Shown here: positions 36,667 through 47,043 of the stretch, in pieces
Position numbering within the stretch: the stretch's first letter is position 1
Layout: the number at the start of each line of letters is the position of its first letter
Assembly: GCF_021605415.1 (NCBI RefSeq)
Contig: NZ_WKEQ01000004.1
Span: forward strand, 62,001 to 126,000
Direction: 5' to 3'
DNA: 64,000 nt
Origin: Pseudomonas syringae
GTDB taxonomy: Bacteria > Pseudomonadota > Gammaproteobacteria > Pseudomonadales > Pseudomonadaceae
Translations under genes and position numbers: made by a program
The notes under the pieces: generated by a model
What the model was told of the DNA's origin: nothing
What the model saw: only the letters and a program-made list of their open reading frames with translations
The model's database searches: none

Positions 36667-37530
36667 ATGCCCGCGCTGATTGAAGCTTTCCTCGACCCCG
36701 CCTCTTCGACCTTCAGTTATGTGGTCTATGAGGCCGACGGCGGGCAATGTGCGGTTGTCGATCCAGTGCTCGATTACGACGGCGCAGCCGGGCGCACCTG
36801 CACGGCCCAGGCGGACAAAATCATCGCGTTCATTCGCGCGCACCGGTTACGAGTGCAATGGTTGCTGGAAACCCACGCTCACGCCGATCACCTGTCCGCA
36901 GCGCCTTATCTGCGTCGTGAACTGGGCGGCAAGATCGCCATCGGCCAGTCGATCAGCAAAGTACAGGACGTGTTCAAGGCGCTGTTCAATCTGGAGCCGG
37001 AATTTCGCGTTGACGGCTCGCAATTCGATCACCTGTTTGCGCCCGACGAATCGTTCATGATCGGCAATCTCAAGGCCACCGCCCTGCATGTCCCCGGCCA
37101 CACTCCGGCGGACATGGCCTATTTGGTCGACGGCGAGCAGATTCTGGTCGGCGACACGCTGTTCATGCCGGATGTCGGCACCGCCCGATGCGATTTCCCC
37201 GGCGGCAATGCCAACCAGCTGTTCGCCTCGATCCAGAAACTGCTGGCCTTTCCTGCTGGCGTGAAACTTTACGTGTGCCACGACTACCCGCCCGACGGTC
37301 GCGAGGCGCAGTGCCAGAGCACGGTGGGCGAGCAGCGTAAAAGCAATGTTCATGTGCGTGATGGAATCGACGAAGCGGCATTCGTCGAAATGCGCAACAC
37401 GCGCGATGCGGGTTTGGGCATGCCGACGCTGTTGTTACCGGCGATTCAGGTGAATGTGCGGGCGGGGGATTTTCCGGCGGCTGAAGACAATGGCGTGACG
37501 TACCTGAAGATCCCGATCAATAAGATCTGA
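36667..37530 (+). CDS. MBL-fold persulfide dioxygenase-like hydrolase (BLH/ETHE1 type)
   Basis: 287 aa from ATG 36667. The metallo-beta-lactamase motif THAHADH (residues about 73-79), HVPGHTPADM, GDTLFMPDVGTARCDFPGGN and CHDY give the mononuclear iron site and the ETHE1-like GTARCDFPGG loop. The family oxidises glutathione persulfide to sulfite. The divergent BigR-type regulator and TauE/SafE exporter make a sulfide-detoxification module: sensing, oxidation and sulfite export. A longer reading from TTG 36649 is less likely. Confidence 0.9.
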   Translation: MPALIEAFLDPASSTFSYVVYEADGGQCAVVDPVLDYDGAAGRTCTAQADKIIAFIRAHRLRVQWLLETHAHADHLSAAPYLRRELGGKIAIGQSISKVQDVFKALFNLEPEFRVDGSQFDHLFAPDESFMIGNLKATALHVPGHTPADMAYLVDGEQILVGDTLFMPDVGTARCDFPGGNANQLFASIQKLLAFPAGVKLYVCHDYPPDGREAQCQSTVGEQRKSNVHVRDGIDEAAFVEMRNTRDAGLGMPTLLLPAIQVNVRAGDFPAAEDNGVTYLKIPINKI

Positions 37531-37548
37531 TTTTCAGGAGCCGAGGGC

Positions 37549-37581
37549 TGATCGTTCCCATGCTCTGCGTGGGAACGATCA
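37549..37581. repeat. Perfect hairpin repeat, family D
   Basis: TGATCGTTCCCA / TGGGAACGATCA, 12-bp perfect arms around TGCTCTGCG. A related hairpin follows lpdV at 43221-43245. It lies between convergent MBL and bkdR genes and can terminate both. Confidence 0.8.
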
Positions 37582-37589
37582 GCGCGGTT

Positions 37590-38078
37590 TCAACTGCCCA
37601 ACGTCAACCCATTCGCCGGCAATGGCAGCGCCGTTTTATACCGCACCTGCTTCAACGCAAAACTCGAACGAATGTTCGCCACGCCCGGCACTTTGGTCAG
37701 AAAGTCCATCATGAAGCGCTCCAGCGACTGAATGCTCGGCACCAACACCCGAATCAAATAATCCGGATCCCCCGCCATCAAATAGCACTCCATCACTTCC
37801 GGGCGATCCGAGATCGCTTCCTCGAAATGCTGCAACGCCTCTTCTACCTGCTTCTCCAGGCTGACGTGAATAAACACATTCACATGCAACCCCAGTAAAT
37901 CAGCATCGAGAAGAGTCACTTGCTCGCGAATCAGCCCCAGTTCTTCCATCGCCTTGACCCGGTTGAAGCACGGGGTCGGCGACAGGTTGACCGAGCGCGC
38001 GAGGTCGGCGTTGGTGATGCGCGCGTTCTCCTGAAGGCTGTTGAGAATGCCGATGTCGGTACGATCCAGTTTGCGCAT
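37590..38078 (-). CDS. bkdR: Lrp/AsnC-family activator BkdR
   Basis: 162 aa. N-terminal helix-turn-helix ([40 protein letters not shown]) and a RAM ligand-binding domain ([15 protein letters not shown]). It is divergent from bkdA1, exactly as the P. putida BkdR that activates the branched-chain keto acid dehydrogenase operon in response to branched-chain amino acids. The palindrome at 38108-38126 in the shared promoter is a candidate site. The start has no strong ribosome site. Confidence 0.93.
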   Translation of the reverse strand: MRKLDRTDIGILNSLQENARITNADLARSVNLSPTPCFNRVKAMEELGLIREQVTLLDADLLGLHVNVFIHVSLEKQVEEALQHFEEAISDRPEVMECYLMAGDPDYLIRVLVPSIQSLERFMMDFLTKVPGVANIRSSFALKQVRYKTALPLPANGLTLGS

Positions 38079-38107
38079 GAGACAAAACCACCTGTTTTTT
38101 ATGTTTA

Positions 38108-38126
38108 TGCAGAATTTCTATCTGCA
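38108..38126. promoter_or_regulatory. Palindrome in the bkdR-bkdA1 promoter region
   Basis: TGCAGAATTTCTATCTGCA: perfect 6-bp arms around seven AT-rich bases, lying 30 bases upstream of bkdR and 137 bases upstream of bkdA1. An Lrp-type BkdR site is plausible. Confidence 0.5.
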
Positions 38127-38217
38127 AATGACCGCCAGCGCAACGAAACAGAGAGAAATATTCTTCTTGGCCCCGCCTATGATTGTTGTAGGACAAGATT
38201 TCCCGATCCGGGAATGA

Positions 38218-39498
<1,281 letters not shown>

Positions 39499-39499
39499 C

Positions 39500-40558
39500 A
39501 TGAACGATCACAACACTCACATTGAGCTGGAAACCGCCATGACCACGACCACCATGACCATGATCCAGGCCTTGCGCTCGGCCATGGACGTGATGCTTGA
39601 ACGCGACGACAACGTTGTGGTGTTCGGCCAGGACGTCGGCTACTTCGGTGGCGTATTCCGCTGCACCGAAGGCCTGCAGAACAAGTACGGTACCTCTCGC
39701 GTATTCGACGCGCCGATCTCCGAGAGCGGCATCGTCGGCGTCGCGGTCGGCATGGGCGCCTACGGTTTGCGCCCGGTGGCCGAGATCCAGTTCGCCGACT
39801 ACGTCTACCCGGCGTCCGACCAAATCATTTCCGAGGCGGCACGCCTGCGTTATCGCTCGGCTGGCGAGTTCACCGCACCCATGACCCTGCGCATGCCGTG
39901 CGGCGGCGGCATTTACGGCGGCCAGACGCACAGCCAGAGCATTGAGGCGATGTTCACTCAGGTCTGCGGCTTGCGCACGGTCATGCCGTCCAACCCTTAT
40001 GACGCCAAAGGCCTGTTGATCGCCTCCATCGAAAACGATGACCCGGTGATTTTTCTCGAGCCGAAACGCCTGTACAACGGCCCGTTCGATGGTCATCACG
40101 ATCGTCCGGTCACCCCATGGTCGAAACACCCCGCCGCGCAGGTGCCGGACGGCTACTACACCGTACCGCTCGACGTTGCCGCCATTACCCGGCCGGGCAA
40201 AGACGTGACCATCCTCACCTACGGCACCACCGTTTACGTGTCGCAAGTCGCTGCTGAAGAAAGCGGCATCGACGCCGAAGTCATCGACCTGCGCAGCCTG
40301 TGGCCGCTGGATCTGGAGACCATCGTCAAGTCGGTGAAGAAAACCGGCCGCTGCGTGGTCGTCCACGAAGCCACCCGAACCTGCGGTTTCGGTGCTGAAC
40401 TGGTGTCGCTGGTGCAGGAGCATTGCTTCCATCACCTGGAAGCGCCAATCGAACGCGTCACCGGTTGGGACACCCCCTACCCGCACGCGCAAGAGTGGGC
40501 GTATTTCCCTGGGCCGTCCCGAGTGGGCGCGGCGCTGAAACGGGTCATGGAGGTCTGA
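39500..40558 (+). CDS. bkdA2: Branched-chain 2-oxoacid dehydrogenase E1 beta subunit
   Basis: 352 aa, with an optional internal Met at residue 14 that would give the shorter form (339 aa) seen in some annotations. The E1 beta fold is shown by FGQDVGYFGGVFRCTEGL, RMPCGGGIYGGQTHSQS and the C-terminal VVHEATRTCGFGAEL. It forms an alpha2-beta2 heterotetramer with BkdA1. GGGGAT at the end of bkdA1 serves as ribosome site, and the bkdB ATG follows its stop codon directly. Confidence 0.96.
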   Translation: MNDHNTHIELETAMTTTTMTMIQALRSAMDVMLERDDNVVVFGQDVGYFGGVFRCTEGLQNKYGTSRVFDAPISESGIVGVAVGMGAYGLRPVAEIQFADYVYPASDQIISEAARLRYRSAGEFTAPMTLRMPCGGGIYGGQTHSQSIEAMFTQVCGLRTVMPSNPYDAKGLLIASIENDDPVIFLEPKRLYNGPFDGHHDRPVTPWSKHPAAQVPDGYYTVPLDVAAITRPGKDVTILTYGTTVYVSQVAAEESGIDAEVIDLRSLWPLDLETIVKSVKKTGRCVVVHEATRTCGFGAELVSLVQEHCFHHLEAPIERVTGWDTPYPHAQEWAYFPGPSRVGAALKRVMEV

Positions 40559-41827
40559 ATGGGCACGCACGTTATCAAGATGCCGGACATCGGCGAAGGC
40601 ATCGCGGAAGTCGAGCTGTCGCAGTGGCACGTCAAGGTCGGCGATCTGGTGGTTGAAGATCAGGTGCTGGCGGATGTGATGACTGATAAGGCAATGGTCG
40701 ATATTCCGTCGCCGGTACACGGTAAAGTCATTGCCCTCGGCGGACAGCCAGGTGAAGTGATGGCGGTTGGCAGTGTGCTGATCAGCATTGAAGTCGAAGG
40801 CGCCGGCAATCTGAAAGAATCTGCCGCGCCGGCACCGGCTAAAGAAACGCCGGTTGCTGCGGCTGCGAAGGTTGAAGCGGTTGCTGAAAGCAAACCCGTT
40901 GCCCGCCCCGCCGCCGTTTGCCAAGGCCCGATGGTTGCCCGCGAGGCCAACGAACGCCCGCTCGCCTCCCCGGCCGTGCGCAAGCATGCGCTGGATCTGG
41001 GCATTCAATTGCGCCTGGTACGCGGCAGTGGCCCGGCCGGCCGGGTGTTGCACGAAGACCTGGAGGCTTATCTGGCCGAAGGTCAGTCGAACGCTTCTGC
41101 ACCGGTAGCGGCGGCTTATGCCCAGCGCAACGACGAAGAGCAGATTCAAGTGATCGGCATGCGCCGCAAGATCGCCCAGCGCATGCAGGACGCCACGCAA
41201 CGCGCTGCGCATTTCAGTTATGTCGAGGAAATCGACGTCACCGCGATTGAAGAATTGCGTGCGCATCTGAATGAAAAACACGGCGCCAACCGGGGCAAAC
41301 TGACCTTGTTGCCGTTCCTCGTTCGTGCATTGGTCGTTGCCCTGCGCGACTTCCCGCAAATGAACGCCCGTTATGACGACGAAGCCCAAGTCATCACCCG
41401 CCTCGGTGCGGTGCATGTCGGTGTCGCCACACAAAGTGATGTCGGCCTGATGGTGCCAGTGGTGCGTCACGCCGAAGCTCGAAGCCTGTGGGACAGCGCC
41501 GGCGAAATATCCCGCCTGGCCAGCGCCGCACGCAACGGCAAGGCCAGCCGCGAAGAACTGTCCGGCTCGACCATCACCTTGACCAGCCTCGGCGCACTCG
41601 GCGGCATCGTCAGCACCCCGGTGCTGAACCTGCCGGAAGTGGCCATCGTCGGCGTGAACAAAATCGTCGAACGGCCAATGGTCGTCAAAGGCCAAGTGGT
41701 GATTCGCAAGATGATGAACCTCTCCAGCTCCTTCGATCACCGCGTGGTCGACGGCATGGACGCGGCGCTTTTCATCCAGGCCATTCGCGGCTTGCTCGAA
41801 CAACCCGCCACCTTGTTTGTGGAGTAA
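40559..41827 (+). CDS. bkdB: Branched-chain 2-oxoacid dehydrogenase E2 (dihydrolipoyl transacylase)
   Basis: 422 aa. One lipoyl domain (residues about 3-78, lipoylated Lys44 in DVMTDKAMVDIP), an Ala/Pro/Glu-rich linker, a peripheral-subunit-binding domain (about 135-170, ASPAVRKHALDLGI), then the catalytic domain ending with SSFDHRVVDGMDAALF, where the His is catalytic. It transfers the branched acyl group to CoA and forms the core of the complex. It starts on the base after bkdA2. Confidence 0.96.
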   Translation: MGTHVIKMPDIGEGIAEVELSQWHVKVGDLVVEDQVLADVMTDKAMVDIPSPVHGKVIALGGQPGEVMAVGSVLISIEVEGAGNLKESAAPAPAKETPVAAAAKVEAVAESKPVARPAAVCQGPMVAREANERPLASPAVRKHALDLGIQLRLVRGSGPAGRVLHEDLEAYLAEGQSNASAPVAAAYAQRNDEEQIQVIGMRRKIAQRMQDATQRAAHFSYVEEIDVTAIEELRAHLNEKHGANRGKLTLLPFLVRALVVALRDFPQMNARYDDEAQVITRLGAVHVGVATQSDVGLMVPVVRHAEARSLWDSAGEISRLASAARNGKASREELSGSTITLTSLGALGGIVSTPVLNLPEVAIVGVNKIVERPMVVKGQVVIRKMMNLSSSFDHRVVDGMDAALFIQAIRGLLEQPATLFVE

Positions 41828-41830
41828 GGC

Positions 41831-43204
41831 ATGCAGACTCTGAACACTACGCTGCTGATTATTGGCGGCGGCCCCGGCGGCTACGTGACCGCGATTCGTG
41901 CCGGGCAACTGGGCATTTCGACGATTCTGGTCGAGGGCGAATCCTTGGGCGGCACCTGCCTGAACATCGGCTGCATTCCCTCCAAAGCGCTGATCCATGT
42001 CGCCGAGCAATTTCATCAGACGCAAGGTCACAGTCAGCATTCAGCGCTGGGCATCAATGTTTCTGCACCAACCCTCGACATCGGCAAAAGCGTCGAGTGG
42101 AAGGACGGCATCGTTGATCGTCTGACCACTGGCGTCGCCGCGTTGTTGAAGAAGCACAAAATCCAGGTCATTCAGGGCTGGGCCAAGGTAGTCGATGGTA
42201 AAACCGTGGACGTCGGCGATACCCGCATCCAGTGCGAACACCTGGTGCTGGCCACCGGGTCGAAAAGCGTCAACCTGCCGATGCTGCCGATTGGCGGGCC
42301 GATCATCTCCTCAACCGAAGCGTTGACACCGTCGTCCGTGCCTAAGCGTCTGGTAGTGGTCGGTGGCGGTTACATCGGCCTGGAGTTGGGGATTGCCTAC
42401 CGCAAGCTCGGTGCCGATGTCAGCGTGGTCGAAGCGCAGGATCGCATTCTGCCAGCCTACGATGCTGAACTGACTCAACCGGTGCACGAAGCGTTGAAGC
42501 AACTGGGCGTGAAGCTTTATTTGAAGCACAGCGTTGAAGGTTTCGACGGAACCTTGCAGGTGCGCGACCCGAATGGCGACGTTTTGAATCTGGAAACCGA
42601 CCAGGTGCTGGTGGCCGTTGGTCGCAAACCGAACACCCTGGGCTGGAACCTGGAAGCGCTGAATCTGGACATGAACGGCGCGGCAATCAAGATCGACAGC
42701 CGTTGCCAGACCAGCATGCGCAACGTCTACGCCATCGGCGACTTGAGCGGCGAACCGATGCTGGCCCATCGCGCCATGGCCCAAGGCGAAATGGTTGCCG
42801 AGTTGATCAGTGGTAAACCCCGCGAATTCAACCCGACCGCCATCGCCGCCGTGTGCTTCACCGATCCGGAACTGGTCGTAGTCGGCCAGACGCCGGACGA
42901 GGCCAAGGCTGCCGGACTGGACTGCATCGTGTCGAGCTTCCCGTTCGCGGCCAATGGCCGGGCGATGACGCTGGAATCGAAAAGCGGCTTCGTGCGCGTC
43001 GTCGCCCGTCGGGATAATCATGTGATTGTCGGTTGGCAAGCGGTGGGCGTCGGGGTATCGGAATTGTCCACGGCGTTTGCGCAAAGTCTGGAAATGGGCG
43101 CGCGGCTGGAGGATATCGGCGGCACCATCCATGCGCATCCAACGCTGGGCGAAGCGGTGCAGGAAGCGGCGTTGCGTGCATTGGGGCATGCGTTGCATCT
43201 GTAA
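41831..43204 (+). CDS. lpdV: Branched-chain 2-oxoacid dehydrogenase E3 (lipoamide dehydrogenase LPD-val)
   Basis: 457 aa. FAD loop GGGPGGY (residues 12-18), redox disulfide C43/C48 ([13 protein letters not shown]), NAD loop [12 protein letters not shown] and C-terminal [13 protein letters not shown] carrying the catalytic His and Glu. It re-oxidises the E2 lipoyl group. It is the last bkd gene, starting three bases after bkdB; a hairpin follows at 43221. Confidence 0.96.
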   Translation: MQTLNTTLLIIGGGPGGYVTAIRAGQLGISTILVEGESLGGTCLNIGCIPSKALIHVAEQFHQTQGHSQHSALGINVSAPTLDIGKSVEWKDGIVDRLTTGVAALLKKHKIQVIQGWAKVVDGKTVDVGDTRIQCEHLVLATGSKSVNLPMLPIGGPIISSTEALTPSSVPKRLVVVGGGYIGLELGIAYRKLGADVSVVEAQDRILPAYDAELTQPVHEALKQLGVKLYLKHSVEGFDGTLQVRDPNGDVLNLETDQVLVAVGRKPNTLGWNLEALNLDMNGAAIKIDSRCQTSMRNVYAIGDLSGEPMLAHRAMAQGEMVAELISGKPREFNPTAIAAVCFTDPELVVVGQTPDEAKAAGLDCIVSSFPFAANGRAMTLESKSGFVRVVARRDNHVIVGWQAVGVGVSELSTAFAQSLEMGARLEDIGGTIHAHPTLGEAVQEAALRALGHALHL

Positions 43205-43220
43205 CACTAGCGCCATTGAT

Positions 43221-43245
43221 CATTCCCACGCTCCGCGTGGGAATG
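43221..43245. terminator. Hairpin after lpdV (family D repeat)
   Basis: CATTCCCACG / CGTGGGAATG, 10-bp perfect stem, loop CTCCG, with no T-run. It resembles the repeat at 37549. Probably a repeat that also serves as an end signal for the bkd operon. Confidence 0.6.
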
Positions 43246-43364
43246 CCTCAATGCGACGAATTGCGGGCTGCGAAACAACCCCGGAATGAAGTATTGTTGT
43301 GCCCATCCAAAAAACGTCAGAAGCCTTGAACCGTTTCGACGGTTGTTCAGTGATAGAGGGTGTC

Positions 43365-44384
43365 ATGGGTAACGAAAGTATCAATTGGGACAAGCTGGGT
43401 TTTGACTACATCAAGACCGACAAACGCTTCCTGTCGTACTGGCGCAATGGCGAGTGGGACAAAGGCACCCTGACCGAAGATAACGTGCTGCACATCAGCG
43501 AAGGCTCCACCGCCCTTCACTACGGTCAGCAATGCTTCGAGGGCATGAAGGCCTATCGTTGCAAGGACGGCTCGATCAACCTGTTCCGCCCGGATCAGAA
43601 CGCCCTGCGTATGCAACGCAGCTGCGCACGTCTGCTGATGCCGTTCGTGGAAACCGAGCAGTTCGTCGAAGCCTGCAAAGCTGTGGTTCGCGCCAACGAG
43701 CGCTTCATTCCGCCGTACGGCACCGGCGGCGCGCTGTACCTGCGCCCGTTCGTAATCGGCGTGGGTGACAACATCGGCGTGCGTACCGCGCCCGAGTTCA
43801 TCTTCTCGATTTTCTGCATCCCGGTTGGCGCCTACTTCAAGGGCGGCCTGACCCCGCACAACTTCCAGATCTCCACCTTCGACCGCGCCGCGCCACAAGG
43901 CACCGGTGCCGCCAAGGTCGGTGGCAACTACGCCGCGAGCCTGATGCCGGGCTCCCAGGCCAAGAAAGCCAACTTCGCCGACGCGATCTATCTGGATCCG
44001 CAGACCCACTCGAAAATCGAGGAAGTCGGTTCGGCCAACTTCTTCGGGATCACCCACGACAACAAGTTCGTGACCCCGAAATCGCCATCGGTACTGCCGG
44101 GCATCACCCGACTGTCGCTGATTGAACTGGCCGCCTCCCGTCTGGGCCTGGAAGTGGTTGAAGGTGACGTGCTGATCGACAAGCTCTCGGACTTCAAAGA
44201 AGCCGGCGCCTGCGGCACCGCTGCCGTGATCACGCCGATTGGCGGCATCAGCTACAACGACAAACTGCACGTGTTCCACAGCGAAACCGAAGTCGGCCCG
44301 GTCACCCAGAAGCTTTATAAAGAGCTGACGGGCGTGCAAACCGGCGACATCGAGGCGCCAGCGGGTTGGATCGTCAAGGTTTGA
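43365..44384 (+). CDS. ilvE: Branched-chain amino acid aminotransferase
   Basis: 339 aa from ATG 43365 (MGNESINWDKLGFDYIKTDK; AGAGGG upstream). PLP enzyme, fold type IV; the Schiff-base Lys is in GAAKVGGNYAASL and the phosphate contacts include the late IGGISYND region. It transaminates Val, Leu and Ile to the 2-oxoacids used by the bkd complex (and the reverse). It follows the bkd operon by 160 bases, so a shared role in branched-chain amino acid use fits, though it probably has its own promoter. The upstream in-frame ATG at 43299 is not used by relatives. Confidence 0.95.
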   Translation: MGNESINWDKLGFDYIKTDKRFLSYWRNGEWDKGTLTEDNVLHISEGSTALHYGQQCFEGMKAYRCKDGSINLFRPDQNALRMQRSCARLLMPFVETEQFVEACKAVVRANERFIPPYGTGGALYLRPFVIGVGDNIGVRTAPEFIFSIFCIPVGAYFKGGLTPHNFQISTFDRAAPQGTGAAKVGGNYAASLMPGSQAKKANFADAIYLDPQTHSKIEEVGSANFFGITHDNKFVTPKSPSVLPGITRLSLIELAASRLGLEVVEGDVLIDKLSDFKEAGACGTAAVITPIGGISYNDKLHVFHSETEVGPVTQKLYKELTGVQTGDIEAPAGWIVKV

Positions 44385-44408
44385 TTTGACGGGTTAACCG
44401 CAAAAACG

Positions 44409-44469
44409 CAAAAGATCGCAGCTCTGCGGCAGCTCCTGCAAATTGACCCTGCAGGCTGCGATCTTTTGA
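44409..44469. repeat. REP pair, family B
   Basis: AAAAGATCGCAGCTCTGCGGC and inverted GCAGGCTGCGATCTTTT around ten bases. It lies after ilvE and before the convergent DUF4130 gene. Confidence 0.75.
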
Positions 44470-44495
44470 CGTTGACGTGGTTATAAATCAAATGC

Positions 44496-45326
44496 CTACA
44501 GCGGAAGCTTCAATGCGATTCGCTTACCGGCCCGGCTTGCAACCCCACTCGCCTGCCCGTCCTGCTGCTTCCCCATCCGCGCCTGGGTAATCAACCCCGG
44601 AATCAATTCCCCCTCCGGCAGATTTTTCCAGAACCGCGCCGGCAAATGCCCCTGCATGACCTTCGGGTTCAACCGCGCCGGATTAAAGATGTGGCTGTAA
44701 TAAGTCAACCACAGATCACCGTGCGGATCGTCCGCGTTCTGCGCCAATTGCTGCCACTCCACCGGGCACCGACGCTCATGGATCAGTTGCTCACCATCGT
44801 AATAAACCCCGTCACGCGGGGTCGCGATCAGCCAGCGGTGGCGTCCCATGCGCCCAATGAAATGCTCGCTGGCACTGTGCAAGATGTCATGCGCCGGCTC
44901 GTGCCAGGCCACATATTGCGGGCCTGGCGCCTCTTGCGGTCGTTCGACGAAACGCACGAATGCGTGCAGATGATGCGCCTCGCGCTGCACCTGCTTGATA
45001 CGCCGTTGCAATTCGCTGCCCAGTTTGTCTCCGGCCAGCATTGCCGTGCGGTCGCCATGACTGACGCGCCATAGCACTTCGTATAACAAGCTCCAGCGCT
45101 GATCACCGCGATAACGCGCCGCCTGCTCAAGTGTGTCGAGCAACGTACGCGGGATCCGTGCCTGAAACGGCCCCTGTTCCAGGGGCACCGATTGATCGCT
45201 GGCAAACAGATCGCTGACGCCTTCCGTTGCCCAACTCACGAGGCTTGGATCGATTTGATGACTGAGCAGCAAGCGCGCCTGTTGCCGCCAGGTATCGAAA
45301 AGGTCGTCGCAATCGAGTGTGATCAT
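44496..45326 (-). CDS. TIGR03915-type putative DNA repair protein (DUF4130)
   Basis: 276 aa from ATG 45326, which overlaps the stop of the radical SAM gene (ATGA). Recognised by the conserved DUF4130 style: DNRTAML-like GDRTAMLAGDKL, HHLHAFVRFVERPQEAPG, WHEPAHDILHSASEHFIGRMG, PHWRLLIATPRDGVYYDG-like RHRWLIATPRDGVYYDGEQL. In other bacteria the domain is paired with, or fused to, a UdgX uracil-DNA glycosylase; here it is free-standing, and no UdgX domain follows. The two-gene operon is preceded by a LexA box. Biochemical role unknown. Confidence 0.85.
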   Translation of the reverse strand: MITLDCDDLFDTWRQQARLLLSHQIDPSLVSWATEGVSDLFASDQSVPLEQGPFQARIPRTLLDTLEQAARYRGDQRWSLLYEVLWRVSHGDRTAMLAGDKLGSELQRRIKQVQREAHHLHAFVRFVERPQEAPGPQYVAWHEPAHDILHSASEHFIGRMGRHRWLIATPRDGVYYDGEQLIHERRCPVEWQQLAQNADDPHGDLWLTYYSHIFNPARLNPKVMQGHLPARFWKNLPEGELIPGLITQARMGKQQDGQASGVASRAGKRIALKLPL

Positions 45327-46543
45327 CCCCAAAGGCCCATTTGCTGCGGCATCGGCCGGTCACGCAGTTGCTGGTAGAGCAATTGACTGGGCACTTCCGC
45401 CTGCTGCGGGTGGTAATCGCTGGTGATGAAGAACGGTTTGGCTTTGGCGAGAACACAGCGCATCCGCGCCAGGTCTTCATAACGGATGCGCCGCTGCCGA
45501 CGCAGTTCGACAAGCCGCTCGGTGGTGCGCAGACCAATGCCGGGAATGCGGGCGATCAGCGCTGGCTCGGCGCGATTGAGATCCAGCGGGAACACCTCGC
45601 GATTCTGCAGCGCCCAAGCCAGTTTCGGGTCGATATCCAGCGCCAGATGCCCTGGCCCCTTGAGCAATTCTCCAGCGGTAAAACCGTAGCTGCGCAACAG
45701 GAAATCGGCCTGATACAAACGGTGTTCACGCATTAATGGCGGAGCGGCGAGCGGCACGCTTTTCGGACTATCAGGGATGGGGCTGAACGCGGAGTAATAC
45801 ACCCGGCGCAGGCGGAAATTGCCATACAGCGATTGGGCGCTGTGCAGGATCACGCTGTCATCCGTATCGTCCGCGCCCACAATCATTTGCGTACTTTGCC
45901 CTGCCGGGGCGAATCTCGGCGCGCGAGGTTCGTTAAGCACGGTTTGCTCGCCGGTGTAGATGGTCTGCATCGCCTGTTTGATCGAGCCCAGCTGCTTCTC
46001 CGGTGCCAGGGTTTGCAGGCTGGCATCGGTGGGCAACTCAATGTTGACGCTCAATCGATCAGCGTATCGCCCGGCTTCTTCAATCAGCGCCGGATCGGCT
46101 TCGGGAATGGTCTTGAGGTGAATGTAACCTCGAAACTCGTGTTCCTCGCGCAGCAAGCGAGCGACGCGGTTGAGCTGTTCCATTGTGTAGTCCGCCGAAC
46201 GGATGATCCCCGAGCTGAGGAACAACCCGCTGACACAGTTGCGCTTGTAGAAATCCATGGTCAGCGTGACGACTTCTTCGGGCGTGAAGCGTGCGCGCGG
46301 TACGTCGCTGGAGCGACGGTTGACGCAATACTGGCAGTCGTAAAGGCAGAAATTGGTCAGCAGAATTTTCAATAACGAGACGCACCGGCCGTCGGGCGTA
46401 TAACTGTGGCAAATGCCCATGCCGTCAGTCGAGCCCACGCCATTCTTACCTTCGGAGCTGCGCTTGGGCGCACCGCTGCTGGCGCAGGAGGCGTCGTACT
46501 TGGCGGCGTCGGCGAGGATGCCGAGTTTTTCGATCAACTGCAT
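45323..46543 (-). CDS. Putative DNA modification/repair radical SAM protein (TIGR03916 type)
   Basis: 406 aa. Radical SAM cluster motif C66-x3-C70-x2-C73 (FCLYDCQYCVNRR). The N-terminal part has other cysteines (MGICHSYTPDGRC) and the C-terminal part has a helix-hairpin-helix DNA-binding motif (IARIPGIGLRTTERLVELRR, near residues 330-350). The combination of SAM-radical chemistry and HhH suggests action on DNA. It overlaps the DUF4130 gene by four bases. A 22-bp LexA box lies 13 bases before the ATG, so SOS induction is expected. Confidence 0.88.
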   Translation of the reverse strand: MQLIEKLGILADAAKYDASCASSGAPKRSSEGKNGVGSTDGMGICHSYTPDGRCVSLLKILLTNFCLYDCQYCVNRRSSDVPRARFTPEEVVTLTMDFYKRNCVSGLFLSSGIIRSADYTMEQLNRVARLLREEHEFRGYIHLKTIPEADPALIEEAGRYADRLSVNIELPTDASLQTLAPEKQLGSIKQAMQTIYTGEQTVLNEPRAPRFAPAGQSTQMIVGADDTDDSVILHSAQSLYGNFRLRRVYYSAFSPIPDSPKSVPLAAPPLMREHRLYQADFLLRSYGFTAGELLKGPGHLALDIDPKLAWALQNREVFPLDLNRAEPALIARIPGIGLRTTERLVELRRQRRIRYEDLARMRCVLAKAKPFFITSDYHPQQAEVPSQLLYQQLRDRPMPQQMGLWG

Positions 46544-46555
46544 GGCCGGGACTCG

Positions 46556-46577
46556 ATACTGTTTGGATGTACAGTAT
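46556..46577. promoter_or_regulatory. LexA (SOS) box before the radical SAM repair gene
   Basis: ATACTGT-N8-ACAGTAT, a 22-bp near-perfect palindrome that matches the CTGT-N8-ACAG SOS consensus. On the coding strand it overlaps a TATACT -10 sequence; TTGTCT lies 15 bases further upstream as a possible -35. It ends 12 bases before the ATG. Confidence 0.85.
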
Positions 46578-46624
46578 AGAGTCCCGTCTGAATAGACAAG
46601 GGTGCTTGTCGGCTGAAATCAAGA

Positions 46625-46658
46625 TCAAGAGATCGCAGCCTTCAGCATCTCCTACGGG
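46625..46658. repeat. Single REP unit, family B
   Basis: AGAGATCGCAGCCTTCAGCA followed by TCTCCTAC; a lone degenerate unit upstream of the SOS promoter and downstream of the FKBP gene. Confidence 0.6.
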
Positions 46659-46704
46659 GTTGCGTTAAAAATTTCGCCATGTGGGCTGTCTTCGTTGTGC
46701 TGGC

Positions 46705-47043
46705 TCAATCCTCTCGCGTCAGCACTTCCAGCAGCTCAATCTCGAATACCAGATCCGAATTCGGTGGAATTTTGCCCATTGTCCGCTCGCCGTAGGCCAG
46801 ATGCGCCGGTACCAGCAGTTTGCGCTTTGCGCCGACCTTCATGCCAATGATGCCTTGATCCCAACCCTTGATGACCCGACCGGTGCCGATCACACATTGA
46901 AACGGCTTGCCCCGGCTCCAGGAGGAATCGAACTCGGTGCCGTCTTTCAGCCAGCCAGTGTATTGGGTGGTGATCAGCGCGCCTTTTACGGCAGTTTTGC
47001 CATCGCCTGGTTGCAGGTCGATGATTTGCAGTTCTTCGCTCAT
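46705..47043 (-). CDS. FKBP-type peptidyl-prolyl cis-trans isomerase
   Basis: 112 aa, single FKBP domain without signal peptide. Hallmark sequences: VQYTGWLKDGTEFDSS-like TQYTGWLKDGTEFDSSWSRG, GWDQGIIGMKVGAKRKLLVP and IPPNSDLVFEIELLEV. It catalyses prolyl isomerisation in the cytoplasm. It stands alone between the repair pair and the protease genes. Confidence 0.95.
   Translation of the reverse strand: MSEELQIIDLQPGDGKTAVKGALITTQYTGWLKDGTEFDSSWSRGKPFQCVIGTGRVIKGWDQGIIGMKVGAKRKLLVPAHLAYGERTMGKIPPNSDLVFEIELLEVLTRED

Noticed and set aside
37549..37581. Perfect hairpin as an operator
   Set aside because: A related hairpin follows lpdV (43221) and half a copy lies near 61660, always between or after genes, which fits a repeat or terminator rather than a specific operator.
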